Shown: positions 1-10,597 of the stretch, in pieces | Position numbering within the stretch: position 1 is the stretch's first letter | Layout: each line of letters opens with the position of its first letter | DNA from: Allomyces macrogynus ATCC 38327 | Lineage: Eukaryota > Blastocladiomycota > Blastocladiomycetes > Blastocladiales > Blastocladiaceae | DNA: 26,609 nt | Reading direction: 5' to 3' | Assembly: GCA_000151295.1 (NCBI GenBank) | Contig: GG745396.1 | Location: 6,493 to 33,101 of the forward strand | Translations under genes and position numbers: made by a program | The notes under the pieces: model-generated | Told to the model about the DNA's origin: nothing | Databases searched by the model: none | What the model saw: only the letters and a program-made list of their open reading frames with translations

Positions 1-728
1 ACGACCGGCGCGTGGTAATAGTCGACGTGCTTGGCCACCTGCCACACAATCGTCGACGATGACGACGACGCCGACCCGGTGTGCGAGCTTGCGTGATCAG
101 TCGCGCCATTCGCGTCGGTCTTGGTAAACACGCCCGCGGGCGCCGGCGCCGGCGACGGCGGCAATGCCGTGCGCGTGGCAGTGACCGTCGGTGTCGTCAC
201 ATCCTCGACGCGCTCGTCACCGTCTTGTGTGTCGAGCGCGGCCAGTGCCGCCTTGGCCTCTGGGTCGAGCAAGTCGCGGCGGACACCGCGCAGCGTGAGT
301 TGCGAGATCCCGTGCAGCTGGACCTTGCCGGCTACCATGACGTGCGCGTCCTGGGCGACCTCAAGCGTGACGACGCGCTCCATCGTTTCCGACCCCGTCG
401 CGGCGGGTACATCTTCCTCGTGTTGCCGCACGACCTGAGCCGGATCGACGTGCGCGCGACGCCACGCGACGGCGTCGAGCACGGCGGGCGCGGCGCGGTC
501 GTGGTACCAGATAATGTGCGTCTTGTGCTGCGACTGGCGGTAGAGCGACCGCCACACGCGGAACGCGCCGGCAATCTCGGCACGGCCTTTGGCGACGACC
601 AGCGGGTGGATGAAGTCGGCGTCGCGCGTGTAGTAGGCGGAAATGGCGTGCCGGAAGTCGGCGTCGGAACGCGATTCGAGCAGCCGCGTGATCGCGCGCT
701 CGACGGTGGCCTGGTGCGTGCTGTCCAT
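1..728 (-). CDS. NTF2/SnoaL-like domain protein, partial at left edge
   Basis: Reading from 728 down to 1, 242 codons are open and the frame runs off the window, so the C-terminus is missing. The start ATG at 728 lies in a perfect GCCACCATGG context. Residues about 1-150 look like an NTF2/SnoaL-type cone fold. A helical start (HQATVERAITRLLESR) is followed by ISAYYTRDADFIHPL, VVAKGRAEIAGAFRVWRSLY and HKTHIIWYHDRAAPAVLD, then beta-rich segments (VVTLEVAQDAHVMVAGKVQL). A Thr/Pro/Ala/Ser-rich linker follows, ending in VWQVAKHVDYYHAP at the edge. Basidiomycetes and other fungi carry proteins called SigF-like NTF2-like with this layout, and their role is not well known. No catalytic residues can be assigned. 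The family call is by fold pattern only; the frame itself is well supported by strong G/C preference at third codon positions. Confidence 0.72.
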   Translation of the reverse strand, partial: MDSTHQATVERAITRLLESRSDADFRHAISAYYTRDADFIHPLVVAKGRAEIAGAFRVWRSLYRQSQHKTHIIWYHDRAAPAVLDAVAWRRAHVDPAQVVRQHEEDVPAATGSETMERVVTLEVAQDAHVMVAGKVQLHGISQLTLRGVRRDLLDPEAKAALAALDTQDGDERVEDVTTPTVTATRTALPPSPAPAPAGVFTKTDANGATDHASSHTGSASSSSSTIVWQVAKHVDYYHAPV

Positions 729-1149
729 GGTGGCAAGGTCGAGAAGCTGTTGGCGGCGCGAGCGTCGAGAGCACGCTGTCGCGGGTGCTTGCTTGCTCGA
801 GGAGAACGCGCGTGGGAGAGAGCGCTGGCGAGTGGAGGACCGCGCGCAGCTCTGTGGGAAGCGCAACTAGCGCGAGGGAGAGGGTGACGATGATGGAGTG
901 AGGACCAGCACCACCAGCAATGGCTAAGCTGAAGCGGAGCCAACGCGCGAAAAACAAGATAAACAAGGGAGTTGGTTTCAGCGCGCTCGTGGAGGCTCTC
1001 TCGCGGATCAACGCGACCAGAGGGACGGAACAATCTGTACGGCGATAACTGTTGAGCACACGACCATGAACCGCACGCCCACGACGGTAGCACCGCACGT
1101 AACACATCATCAAAGAAACCAAACATGGTTGGCCAAACTCTGGTCTTTT
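729..1149. other. Intergenic region upstream of the NTF2-like gene
   Basis: This 421-nt spacer lies between the start of the NTF2-like gene and the stop of the PPR-like gene, both on the minus strand. It should hold the 3' UTR of the PPR gene and the promoter and 5' UTR of the NTF2-like gene. On the minus strand the part next to the ATG is rich in CTCTC and CCTC pyrimidine stretches, as is common in fungal 5' leaders. I see no TATA box, RNA gene or repeat in it. Confidence 0.5.
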
Positions 1150-4100
1150 TTATTTCCTGCTGGGCTTGGCCGTGGTCTTGGCCACATCCGTAGTCGCAGC
1201 CGCGATCACGGCCGGTTCTGGCGCGCTTGCCACGCTCGTATCCGACCCTGACGCTACCATCGCCGCAACACGCGCGTGCAACCACTCAACGACCGGCACA
1301 CCGTCGTCGCCGTTGACGCCTGCACCCTCCACCGCCGCCGCAGCAGCGGCCGCAAGCCCGCGGCCACGCGCGATCCGGTCCACCTGCGCGATCCACGCTG
1401 GCCACCTTGCGTGCGCCGCATACTGCGCGTGCGCCTCCCGCACGATCCGCACCAGCGCCGCCCGCGCACCCTGCTCGTCCATCCCCGCGCGGACGTGCAA
1501 CTTTCCGACGAGCCGCACGAGTTCCAAATAATGCGTGAGGTCGAGCGCAAATTGTGCTTGGCCCGGCCTGAGCGACCCCGCGGGCCCACGCATCACCTCC
1601 GTCACCGCCGCGAGCGTGCGCGCGACGAGCGCCGGGTCCGGCGGGTGGTCCACGAGCAAGACGTGCGTGGCCGCCGGTAAAACGTCGGCGACGGCCGCGT
1701 GCAATTTGCGCGGCACGATCCGGCTGGGCACGTCCGGGAACAGCGACGGGTGCAGCTCCTCGTTCGTCTCGGCGGTCGCGGGCAACGGGACCACGTTCGG
1801 TGTGACTCGTACCGCACCGCGGACCTTGACCGGCAGTGGCAGCGGCGGTGCCGGTTCGAGCGTCCATCCCGGTTTCCACCTCAGCAGCACGCACCAGACG
1901 CGCCAGACGTCGACAAACGCGCGCTCGCGCCGCTCGACTTGCCGTGCGCGCGGGGACGCGGCGCCACTTATGGTTCGGCGCACGTTGGTCACGTAGGCCG
2001 CCATGATGAGCACGAGCGAATGTGGCGTGGTTTTCCCATGTTCGGCCATCGTGCGAACCCACCGCTCGGCCTTGGTCACTTGCCCGCCGCGCGCATACGC
2101 TTGCAGGAGTAAATTACATGCGACGGCCGGCACCGTCTCAGGCGCGTCGTTGAGCAACGCATCGAGCAACTCCTGTGCGGCCGTCCACGCGCCGTCGCCG
2201 GCGTACCCTGAATCGCCGCGCAAGATCGCGGCCACGACCCAGTACGCAAGCATCGGGTCCGGCAAGACGCGCCCTGTCCACTTGGCGACGGTTTCGAGCA
2301 CGCGCGGGACATCGTGCGTGCCGCGCAGACTGCGGAACAGCACATTGAGCGTGTGCCGGTTGGGCTCGCGCACGACCGTGCGCAAAACGTGCCACGCTTT
2401 GTCCGGCTGGTTTGACTGCAGGTACCCCTCCATGACCGCGTTCAGGAACCGTGTGGGCAATCGCGAGGCGTCATGATTAACGGCGGCCACGGCGGAAGCA
2501 ACCACCGCGTCAGCCAACGGCCAGTCGTCGCTGGTGCGTTCGCTCGTGACGAGGTGTTCCATGACGTGTGTGAGTGCCGTCACGTCGCGCGGGGTCGTCA
2601 CGCCCGGTACCGCCGCGCCGCGCAATTTCCACGCGGCCGTGACAAACACGAGGTCCTGCACCCACGCCTCGTCACTGGCGAGGCAGACGCGCGCCACGTC
2701 GGCCGGGTCAACGGCACGCGCCTGCGCTATCTCGGCAAACGTGCCGTCATCAAAGCATCGCACAGGCACCGTGCGCAACACATGCGTGATAAACGCCGGA
2801 TCGCTCGGCCGGTCGGCGGGCCCTGCGGTGCGCGCTTGCCGGAGCAACACGTTGAGCGCGGCCGCGGGCACCTGGGCGCCGGCACGCGCTGCGGCCGTGA
2901 TATGTCGTTGCGCGCAATCTCGAGCAAGATGCCACGGCCAGGGCGTGTCGGCGAGCAGGAGGAGGCAGAGCGTGTAGAGATGCGGTGTGCGGCTCGCCAT
3001 GCCCTGCGGCCGCGCACGATCGGTCAAGTACCGGCTCACGAGAACGCGCCGGAACGCGCACGTCGTGCGTGATGCCCGCACGGCGGCGGGGGACCGAGCC
3101 GGTGGGGTCGGTGGCACGGCATCATCAGAGGCAGGGCTCGGCGCAGGCTTGCGCATGCGTGCCAGCGCCGTCGCTCCCGTCGCGACGCCGGGTCGCGGTG
3201 CGGCGGCATGTAGCGCGGCGAGTACGCGCAGCGCGACGGCGTCAAGCGTGGTGGGGTCGGTGTCGAGGCCACTGTGTCGCCGCGAGAGGTAGGTGAGCAC
3301 GTCCATGGTGCGTGCGAGCCAAGGCAACCGCGAGGTCGTGCTGAGCGCGTTCCGCAAGCCGGGCGAGAAGGGTCGGGTCCATAGGAATACTGCGGACGTC
3401 GTGTGACGCGAAACACGTCGTAGGCCGCGCGAAGATGGGCGAGTGGCGGGTCGTCGTCGGCGAGGAGCGTGGCGAGGATCGCGCCCGGGTTGTATCGAGG
3501 CGGCGCACGTCGATGCCCATGTCGACGAGGTACTCGAGCGCCATGCGGCCGCGGCGCACGTGCGCGGTGGTGCCGCCGACTGCCGGTGGGGAGGACAGAG
3601 GCAAGAGTGGCGGTGGTGACGAGGCTGAGTCCGTGAGCACGAGATCGGCAGTGCATTCCACGACCTGGGTTGGCGCATTCGACGTGGGCAGTGCCGGGAG
3701 CGGTTCGACAGTGGGTGAAGCACGCGGTCGTGGCGCATCGGCGAGCGGTAAGAGCAGGTCGTCGTCGAGCGGTAAGAGCGGATCGATGTCGGGACGTTGC
3801 AACAGATCGTCGAGAGGTGCGAGCGGATTGTCGAGAGGTGCGAGCGGATCGTCGAGGGGCAGGCAAATGTCGTCGTTGCATAACTGCGTGCACGGCGCCG
3901 AGGTTTCGGGCGCAATTACCGCCACAGATCGCACCGGTGCCATGAATGATGATGCAGGATTGGGTTCGAGTCGGGTTTGGCTGGGCCACTGCGGATCGAC
4001 GGCATGCTCGACAGCCAACGCTAGCGACCGTGGCCTCGGTCGTGCGTCTCCTGGACTCCTGCTGCGCTCGGTATGCAGGACGACTGTAGCCGTCGAGGAC

Positions 4101-4240
4101 TGCGCTCGAAGCGTGCTCCTGGAGATCCTGAACGAGAGGGCTGGCCGGATCGGCACTGGCAGACTTGGCCGCGACGCGACAGCGCCGACCATGCGCGAGC
4201 GCACGACCGTGGCGGCAGACACGCCGCGGTAGGCCCACAT
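1150..4240 (-). CDS. Mitochondrial PPR-like protein (about 1030 aa), frame interrupted
   Basis: The chosen ATG at 4240 opens an Arg/Ser/Ala-rich, acid-poor N-terminus (MWAYRGVSAATVVRSRMVG...), typical of a mitochondrial presequence. A long low-complexity linker follows with Leu-Asp-Asp-Pro repeats (3807-3860). From about 3560 downward the sequence becomes alpha-helical and pentatricopeptide-like, the clearest unit being ACNLLLQAYARGGQVTKAER followed by WVRTMAEHGKTTPHS near 2050-2140. PPR proteins bind organellar RNA to process, stabilise or translate it; the target here is unknown. The stop TAA is at 1150-1152. The coding frame switches three times, near 3495, between 3408 and 3382, and near 3310. 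Each step equals a one-base indel, and no canonical intron bridges them. From 3306 to 1150 the frame is clean. The gene is either mis-sequenced in that stretch or decaying. Confidence 0.7.
3807..3860 (-). repeat. 21-nt tandem repeat coding for Leu-Asp-rich linker
   Basis: A 21-nt unit (tcgtcgagaggtgcgagcgga on the plus strand, here shown once) is present at 3807-3827 and 3828-3848 and starts a third, diverged copy. A more degenerate relative lies just before it. In the PPR-like gene it encodes PLDDPLAPLDNPLAPLDD, an acidic proline-rich linker. The unit is a multiple of three, so copy number can change without breaking the frame. Confidence 0.7.
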
Positions 4241-5627
4241 TCACGCGCGGCCGGTGCGACGCGTCGTGCTTGTTGAACACGTGGATCAGGCGGCAGGGCA
4301 GCAATACGGGGTCGTGGCAGTCGGCAGCGGGGAGGACGGCAAGCACCATACCGGTCTCGGCAGTCGAGAGCAGGTGCAGACGCGGGCCGGATTCGCGCGG
4401 GCTCCGAGTACTGATCAGGTTGCGTCTGCGGGAACGTTGACCAGAACCGCCGCCGTTGCAGGATCGGGATCACAGCGCGTTTCTTGATAATCCAATCCCG
4501 CACGCCGTTCACTTGTTTGTCCACGGAATTCCAGTCCACTTGTTGCTGCGAATCAACCGTGTTCTTGGCTCAAATTGCAGCCGCTCGTGCACACGATCGA
4601 TCTGGGGTCGACACAGCGGATCAGGCTCGGTCCTTGAGGGGTATTGTGTCCGCTCGCTCGTTTCTCCAGCTTCCCGCGTGCTGCAGCAAGTCGTCGTGGC
4701 CGTGGTCGTGGTGGTCGTGGCCGTGATTGGCCTGTCTGGAATGCTGTGATCGCGACAACAGCGGTGGCGGTCTGTTGCTGCGGGTCGCGTGTGTCCACAT
4801 GACCCATCGACATGTGGACCAGGCTGCTGCAACTGGCCTTGATGTCCCTCATTTGCCCCATTGAACGTGCAAATCACTTGATCTGCCCCTTGATCACTGG
4901 GAGACGAGCAAGAGAGACGTGTGCGTCAGTCTGCGCTGCGATCCACTCGCGAGTCACAAGTCGCGACCCGGATCCCGTCGAGACGAAGCCATTTCCGACA
5001 CCACGACGACGCCAATTGCGCGCCAACCTGCTGCAACGCTCTCTCCCCGTGCTGCATGATTCGACTCGGCAAGCAGCGCGCACCGACGACCACCAGATCA
5101 CGATATCAGGAGTGTGCCAAGCAATCTGACACCGACAAGGACCACGGCGACCAGACCGCGTTTGCAACGCACGATACCCTCCTGACGCGGACGACTTTGA
5201 CTTGACCAACGCGCAGCTATTGTCAACCTCGAGCTGGCTCGGGCGCGCCATGAAGCCGACCAAACCCATGGACAATATGGACAATGTGCGAGGCTTCTTG
5301 AGGCACGTTGTTGCTTGGCTCGACACGTTGCAACCCTGCACAAAGTCGTGGAGAACATACTCTCTCGCCTCTCCAACGTGCACCACGCCGCGGATTCGAC
5401 GAGAACGGGTCAAGCTGACCTGAACGGTTCCGCTGTTCGCACCGAGTAGAAGTCCGCGGTCGCGGAAACCCAATCATCCCGAATGGCGAAGTCGCGAAGC
5501 CTCGTCGGAATTCCTCGTGGCCAACGACCAACCGGTGTCGGCCGACTCGGCAAGCGGCCACCTCTGGCCCAACACGAGCACCGTCGCACCGAGCCTCGGC
5601 ACCTCGGAAAACTGCAGCGGGTCGACC
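4241..5627. other. Divergent intergenic region between PPR-like and MFSD1-like genes
   Basis: This ~1.4-kb region separates a minus-strand and a plus-strand gene and should hold both promoters. It contains a GTCGTGGCC/GTGGTC simple repeat at about 4689-4730 and no clear TATA box. From 5424 on, the frame that leads into the MFSD1-like gene is already open and has coding-like third positions. The true first exon of that gene may therefore lie in here, but no in-frame ATG is found before 5628. A 199-codon minus-strand ORF at 4874-5473 lacks domains and has a non-ATG start. Confidence 0.45.
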
Positions 5628-8313
5628 ATGGCGGGCGCGCCGTTCCAGTGCGATTCGCCGCCGCTATCTGTGGGTCCGTACTACGCCTGCACTGGAACAC
5701 GTTGGTGCCTCGAGACTAACGAACAGGTACTCACTGGATTCAGGCTGCGGCGGTGGCGAGAACGATGGGTACAGCTTTGATCCGGGACCCCTTGACCGAT
5801 TACCCACGCTGGATCTCGACGATGGCTGCGAGTCGGTGCTCGTCGTGAATCCAGAGTCCAACCTGCGCTGGTTCGCCCTGCTGCTCTGCTGCTTTCTACT
5901 ATTTGGAAACTATTACGGTACGTCCTCGCTCTTGACTGGTTTGCTCGAACCGTCGCTCACACTCATTCTGTTCTCGAGAATAGCCTACGACAACCCCGCT
6001 GGTACGCCCTCTCACTGTCCTTCTTGCTGTCCGATTTTCATCTCCACCTCGACGCTGACCTTCTACACCGGACGATTACCAGCGCTGTCGGTCCAGCTGC
6101 ACGAATACCTGGGCATTCCCTACGAGACGTTTGCCTACTATCTCAACCTGTTCTACGCCGTGTACAGCTTGCCCAACGTGTTTTTGACCCTCGTGAGCGG
6201 CATGCTCATGGACAAGTTTGGCGTGCACCGCGTCTTGTTGCTCTTGTCGGCCTGTGTATGTTTTGGCCAGTTCGTCTTCACCCTCGGCGTCGAGGCCAAG
6301 AGTCTGCCCGTCATGCTCGTCGGGCGCATCTTTTTCGGGATTGGCGGCGAATCGGTCGGTGTGGCCCAGGCCAGTATCACGACCGCATGGTTTCGGTATG
6401 TAGTGTTGTTGTTTTGAATCTTCCTCGACGGCTCTTTGCTGACGAGAGCTCATATCTCCGGAAGAAACAAGGAGCTTGCTTTTGCGCTCGGCATCAACCT
6501 ATGTGTCGCGCGGCTCGGGTCGGTCGTGAACGCCTTTCTGACGCCCCGGCTCGCCGTCGACTTTGGCGTGCCCATGTCGGTCTGGGCCGGGTTCCTATTC
6601 TGCATGATGTCGTTAATTGCCGGCATCCTGCTCGTCTTTGTGGTTGGCACTGCGACTGAGGACGTGGCTGTACCCGCCGAATGCGCGAACATCACCGCGT
6701 GCCGGTCGAGCGCCGGCATGGACGCCACCGTTGACGACTGTCCCGAGTGCCAAATGGACGCGGTAACGGCAGCGGTCGATGCGTGCGAGCGCGCGCCGCT
6801 CATGTGCCCGCACGGCAAGCCGGCCAGCGTTCTGCCCGCCGCAACGGCGGCAACGGTCACGCTCGTCGACGAGATCAATGCGCCGTCATGGCGGGACCTA
6901 CCGGCCTCGTTTTACGTGCTGTGCCTCGTATGCATCCTGCTCTACGGCACCGTCGTGCCCTTTAACGCCGTGGCGTCGGAATTCCTGCAGGCCAAGTGGT
7001 TCCCGGGGGATCCGACGACCGCAGGCATGGTCATGTCGACGCCGGACTCGGTCTCGGCGGTGCTCGTGCCGATCATGGGGTTCCTGATCGACCGGTATGG
7101 CCGGCGGTGTTCGTCGATGATGGTCTGTGCGGTCCTGATTGCGCTAGCCCACGCGGCGCTCGCGTTTATTCCCGCCACCGACATGCACCCACTCGCCGCG
7201 CTCCTCCCGCTGGGTGTCGCCTACTCGCTGTACGGCACGGCCATGTGGCCGTCGATTGCGTGCCTCGTGCATGATGCGAGTCTGGTTGGGACGGCGTACG
7301 GGATCGCGACTGCCGCGCTGAACGCGAGCTTGACTCTCGTGCCCGTGGCCGTGGCCGCGATTCTCGTGTCATCGTCGTCATCTACCGCGCCCGCGGATGG
7401 CGAGATTCCGCCGCCACCGCTCGAGCGGTACGTGGCCGTTGAGACCTTTTTCGCGTCGCTCGCGGTCGCCGGCTTTGTCGCTGCATTGACGCTATATGTC
7501 ATGGACGCGCGGCGCGGCGGGTTCCTGGAAACCGGCGGCACCGTCGTGCTCCCGCTGCCACCCGTCATTCCCGCCGACGAGGAATCCATCGCCGCCGCGG
7601 TGGCGCGACTTCCGATCAGCGCGCGCGCCTCGATCCGGTCACGGCACGCAACCGCGACGACGACCGCGACCACGATCGGGCGGTCCGGGACATGGACCCC
7701 ACTGCTGTACCACCCGATGCTGCGTTCCGCGAGCCAAGGTGCACTGGTTGCGGCGCTCGCACAACAGGGGGCTGCGGGCCCACTCACCCCGTCGACGGCC
7801 GCCGCGACCCACGCGCGAATCGCGAGTTTGCGGCACACGAGTTCAGCCATGTCGTTACCCACCGGTCTCGGTCCGTCGCGCCGTGCGGGGGGACGAGGAC
7901 TCGCGCGGACTCTGTCTGCGATGCCCGGTCCGTCGTCCCGCACGTGCAACTCCTCGCGCGGTGTTTCGCGCGCAGCGACGGTCGTCGGGTCGCCGGGACC
8001 GTCGGGAGCGGCGACACCCGTAGTGGGAAGGACAAGTGTGTGTGGGGCGCATGGAGTGGGAGGGCGGCGCGCACCAACGGCGCCAGTGGGGGGCGCGGGG
8101 AGCGGGGGTGGGATCCCGGTGCGCGACGTGTTTGCGGCAGCGTATTGGGCGGGACGGGCGGGGGAACGGGGTGGAGAAGAACTGGAAGCGGGGCGCGGTG
8201 CGAACGCCGGGGAGGACGCGCCGCGGTGGTGGCTCGCGGATCAGGGCGGGCCAAGTGGCAGTAGTCCGGGCCAGCAGGGTGGCGACGGTGGTGGGACTGC
8301 GGATCGCGGGTGA
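5628..8313 (+). CDS. MFSD1-type major facilitator transporter with long C-terminal tail
   Basis: Exons are about 5628-5673, 5744-5917, 5984-6001, 6083-6395 and 6465-8313, which join in frame to 799 residues. Intron 1 could instead be 5678-5726, adding seven residues. Introns 5918-5983, 6002-6082 and 6396-6464 restore a continuous frame with GTACGT, GTACGC and GTATGT donors. Joined exons give the MFSD1 hallmarks: YDNPAAL after TM1, GRIFFGIGGESVGVAQ, WFRNKELAFALG, AYSLYGTAMWP and VGTAYG. Animal MFSD1 is a lysosomal membrane protein reported to export dipeptides; a vacuolar role here is inferred. A twelve-helix core spans residues about 57-537. The TM6-TM7 loop is cysteine-rich (6655-6880), and about 260 Ser/Arg/Gly-rich residues follow the last helix. 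The start at 5628 is the first in-frame ATG, with a CGACCATGG context like that of the next gene, but coding-like sequence continues upstream to 5424. Confidence 0.85.
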
Positions 8314-9260
8314 CGAGAGAGTGGAGAAGCGTGTCGTGCTGCGGACACGCCCAGCGGGCGGCAAGATATCTTTGCATGCCGGGTCGAGTGTGCAGTGTGA
8401 AGACACCCCGATGTGAGCACGTCAGGGCGCAGCGTGAGGACAAGGCAACGTGCAGGCTGGTGGCCAGTGGCATGAGGCACTGTCAGAATGTGTCACGTCG
8501 CATCAGGCAGCGTCAGGCCGCGTCAGGCAGAGGCGCCGATCAGGGCGGACGAGTCAGGGTGGAATGGGGCGGCGAGCTGATGTGCGGCCGCAAGGGCTGC
8601 GTGTAGCTCATGTGCGGACTGCGCGGAGCTCCATTTCGCAAAATGAAGGGCGGCGATCTGGGAGACGCGTGCGCGAGACAACGTGATTTGCGCCCTGACG
8701 TCGCGCCGCGAAAACGACGCCGCCAACGCCGCAAATGCTCACGCCACTGCCAAGGCGCAGAAGAGGGTCGCGTGAAGCGGCAGCAGCACAACGCACCAAC
8801 ATAGCCGCGACGGTGGGCGTGGTGACCAGGGCGCCGGGCGGGACGACGACGGCGAGGACGACCGTGCGCGGGTCGTGCGCCAGGGTGCGCCGTGCACACA
8901 CCGACGCCCATCCCCGCCAAACTGCAAGGTTGTGATCCTCTCTGGCGGCCGACTCGGGCCATCCACCAACCTTTGCCTACTCTCGGTCGGTTCGGGGGAC
9001 GCCCGCCGCCTCGGCCCACCTCCATCCCCACATCCTTCCTCGCTACATACAAAGCACGCGCTCACTGACTGCGACGGCTCGCTCTCCCCTTTCCCCAACT
9101 CGCCGTCACAAACTCCGCGGTGCCCGTGCTGCCCTCTCTTTCTTCGTTTTGCGAGCTGTCGCCGCTCATATTCGACTACCAGGCAACGCTCGCTCGTGCA
9201 CCTTCCCACCGGCAATTCCTTCGCTCTGCGCCCGACGACAACCCCCCGCCGTAACCGACC
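8314..9260. other. Intergenic region upstream of the desaturase gene
   Basis: These 947 nt should hold the 3' UTR of the MFSD1-like gene and the promoter and leader of the desaturase gene. A short run with 10-nt periodicity lies at 8471-8530. The last ~200 nt (9060-9255) are C/T-rich, like a fungal 5' leader. I see no TATA box, RNA gene or convincing ORF. Confidence 0.5.
8471..8530 (+). repeat. 10-nt periodic repeat, consensus cgtcaggcag
   Basis: The last three units, 8501-8510, 8511-8520 and 8521-8530, read catcaggcag, cgtcaggccg and cgtcaggcag in exact 10-nt register. The three preceding decamers (8471-8500) are weaker matches in the same phase. It lies in non-coding DNA just after the MFSD1-like gene. 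Confidence 0.6.
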
Positions 9261-10448
9261 ATGGCGCCGCCCGCAGCCGTCATGATCACGGACACCGAGG
9301 TGCCCGAGCTGCTTGCGGCCCTGCGACGCCGCACGCGCACCGCCAGCAGCTTTGGCAAGGGCCAAGTCGACTCTGGCGTCGACAGTGAAGTCGTCGTCGA
9401 CCTCACGCCGAGCTCAAGCGCGCCCACTGCGCTGTCCCTCGCTGAGGAGCAGGCTCGCGCCGAGGCCCAAGAGGATGCCGCATTGCTTGCCGACCCGAAT
9501 GCCGAAGTAGCGCCCGACACGCCCGCTGCCAAGCACCCTGAGTCGCTGCCCGTGCCCGTTGGCCCACAACTCGCCTGGCTCGACCCGTATCTGATCCCGC
9601 TGCTCGTCGACCCGCGCGACACGGTCTTCGTTAAGACGTCCATGTGGCTCTCGATTGGCGTGCTCTCGGCGCTCTACCTCGTGCTAGTGCAGTTTACGTG
9701 GGTGCACTTTGCGCTGCATGCCGCGTGGGTCGCCAAGTACGCGACGACGTTTGTGCTAATGCTGCACTGCGTCTGCCATCGCCCACTCTACCGCCGCACG
9801 GCGCCCGCGCCGTTGCACTTGTGGGTGCCGTACTTCCTTGCGCCGTTCTACGGGCATACGTGGGAAACGTTCTACTGGCACCACATCAAGCACCACCACA
9901 TCGAGGACAATGGGCCGAATGACCTGTCGTGCACGCTGCACTACCAGCGCGACAACTTCTTCCACTTTCTCCACTACTTTTTCCGGTTCCTGCTCTTCAC
10001 GCCGATCGAGTTGACGCAATACTTTGCGCGTAAAGGGTGGTACTCGTCGGCGTTCCGGCTCGCGTGCATGGAGGCCGGCTCGTGGGTCCATTATGCGACG
10101 CTGACCTACCTTGGAATGACCTACGGGTACAACACGTCGGTCCTGCCCGGTCTGATGACGCTCGTACTGCCCGTGGTGCTGATGCGGTTCGGGATGATGT
10201 CGGGCAACTGGGCTCAGCACTCGTTTGTCGACGCGACGCGCGCCGACTGCGACTACGTTCAGTCGCTGACGTGCATCGACAACCACTACAATGCGATCGC
10301 GTTCAACGATGGGTACCACACGTCGCACCACCTGCACCCGCGCCGGCATTGGGCCGACCACCCGGCCAACCTCGTGACGCACGCGCGCGAGTACGGCAAA
10401 CAAGGCACGATTGTCTTCCGCGGTATCGACTTCCAGGAGATGGGTTGA
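9261..10448 (+). CDS. Membrane fatty acid desaturase/hydroxylase family protein
   Basis: A single uninterrupted exon of 395 codons starts in an ACCGACCATGGCG context. About 100 disordered N-terminal residues are followed by several membrane segments (LSIGVLSALYLVLVQF, TTFVLMLHCVC and others). The three histidine boxes of the di-iron desaturase superfamily (Pfam FA_desaturase) are intact: HCVCH at 169-173, HHIKHHH at 207-213 and HTSHH at 353-357. Extra histidines in NWAQHSF (320) and NHYN (342) may also bind metal. The family uses O2 and electrons from cytochrome b5 to insert double bonds or hydroxyls into acyl chains at the ER. No fused cytochrome b5 domain is present. It does not look like OLE1-type delta-9, delta-12 or sphingolipid desaturases, so the substrate is unknown. 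Confidence 0.85.
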   Translation: MAPPAAVMITDTEVPELLAALRRRTRTASSFGKGQVDSGVDSEVVVDLTPSSSAPTALSLAEEQARAEAQEDAALLADPNAEVAPDTPAAKHPESLPVPVGPQLAWLDPYLIPLLVDPRDTVFVKTSMWLSIGVLSALYLVLVQFTWVHFALHAAWVAKYATTFVLMLHCVCHRPLYRRTAPAPLHLWVPYFLAPFYGHTWETFYWHHIKHHHIEDNGPNDLSCTLHYQRDNFFHFLHYFFRFLLFTPIELTQYFARKGWYSSAFRLACMEAGSWVHYATLTYLGMTYGYNTSVLPGLMTLVLPVVLMRFGMMSGNWAQHSFVDATRADCDYVQSLTCIDNHYNAIAFNDGYHTSHHLHPRRHWADHPANLVTHAREYGKQGTIVFRGIDFQEMG

Positions 10449-10597
10449 CTGCTCATGAGGAAGAAATATGAGCGAGTGGGCGGGTGCTACGAGCGATGGA
10501 AGACGAAACGCCGTGGGCCGGCGCAACAGAAGAGGTGGGCCCTGGCAGAAGGACAACGGAGCGGGAGGCCGGAACCAGAAAAGACAAAGAAGTACAT

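Noticed and set aside
3958..3975. GGGTTCGAGTC sequence resembling a tRNA B box
   Set aside because: It lies inside the PPR-like coding frame, with no A box or cloverleaf partner upstream on either strand.
4874..5473. 199-codon minus-strand ORF in the divergent spacer
   Set aside because: No ATG start, no domain, even composition and no splice context; fits chance in a GC-rich region.
8540..9052. Minus-strand ORF in the spacer before the desaturase gene
   Set aside because: Arg/Pro-rich product, no domain, overlaps the likely leader of the desaturase transcript.
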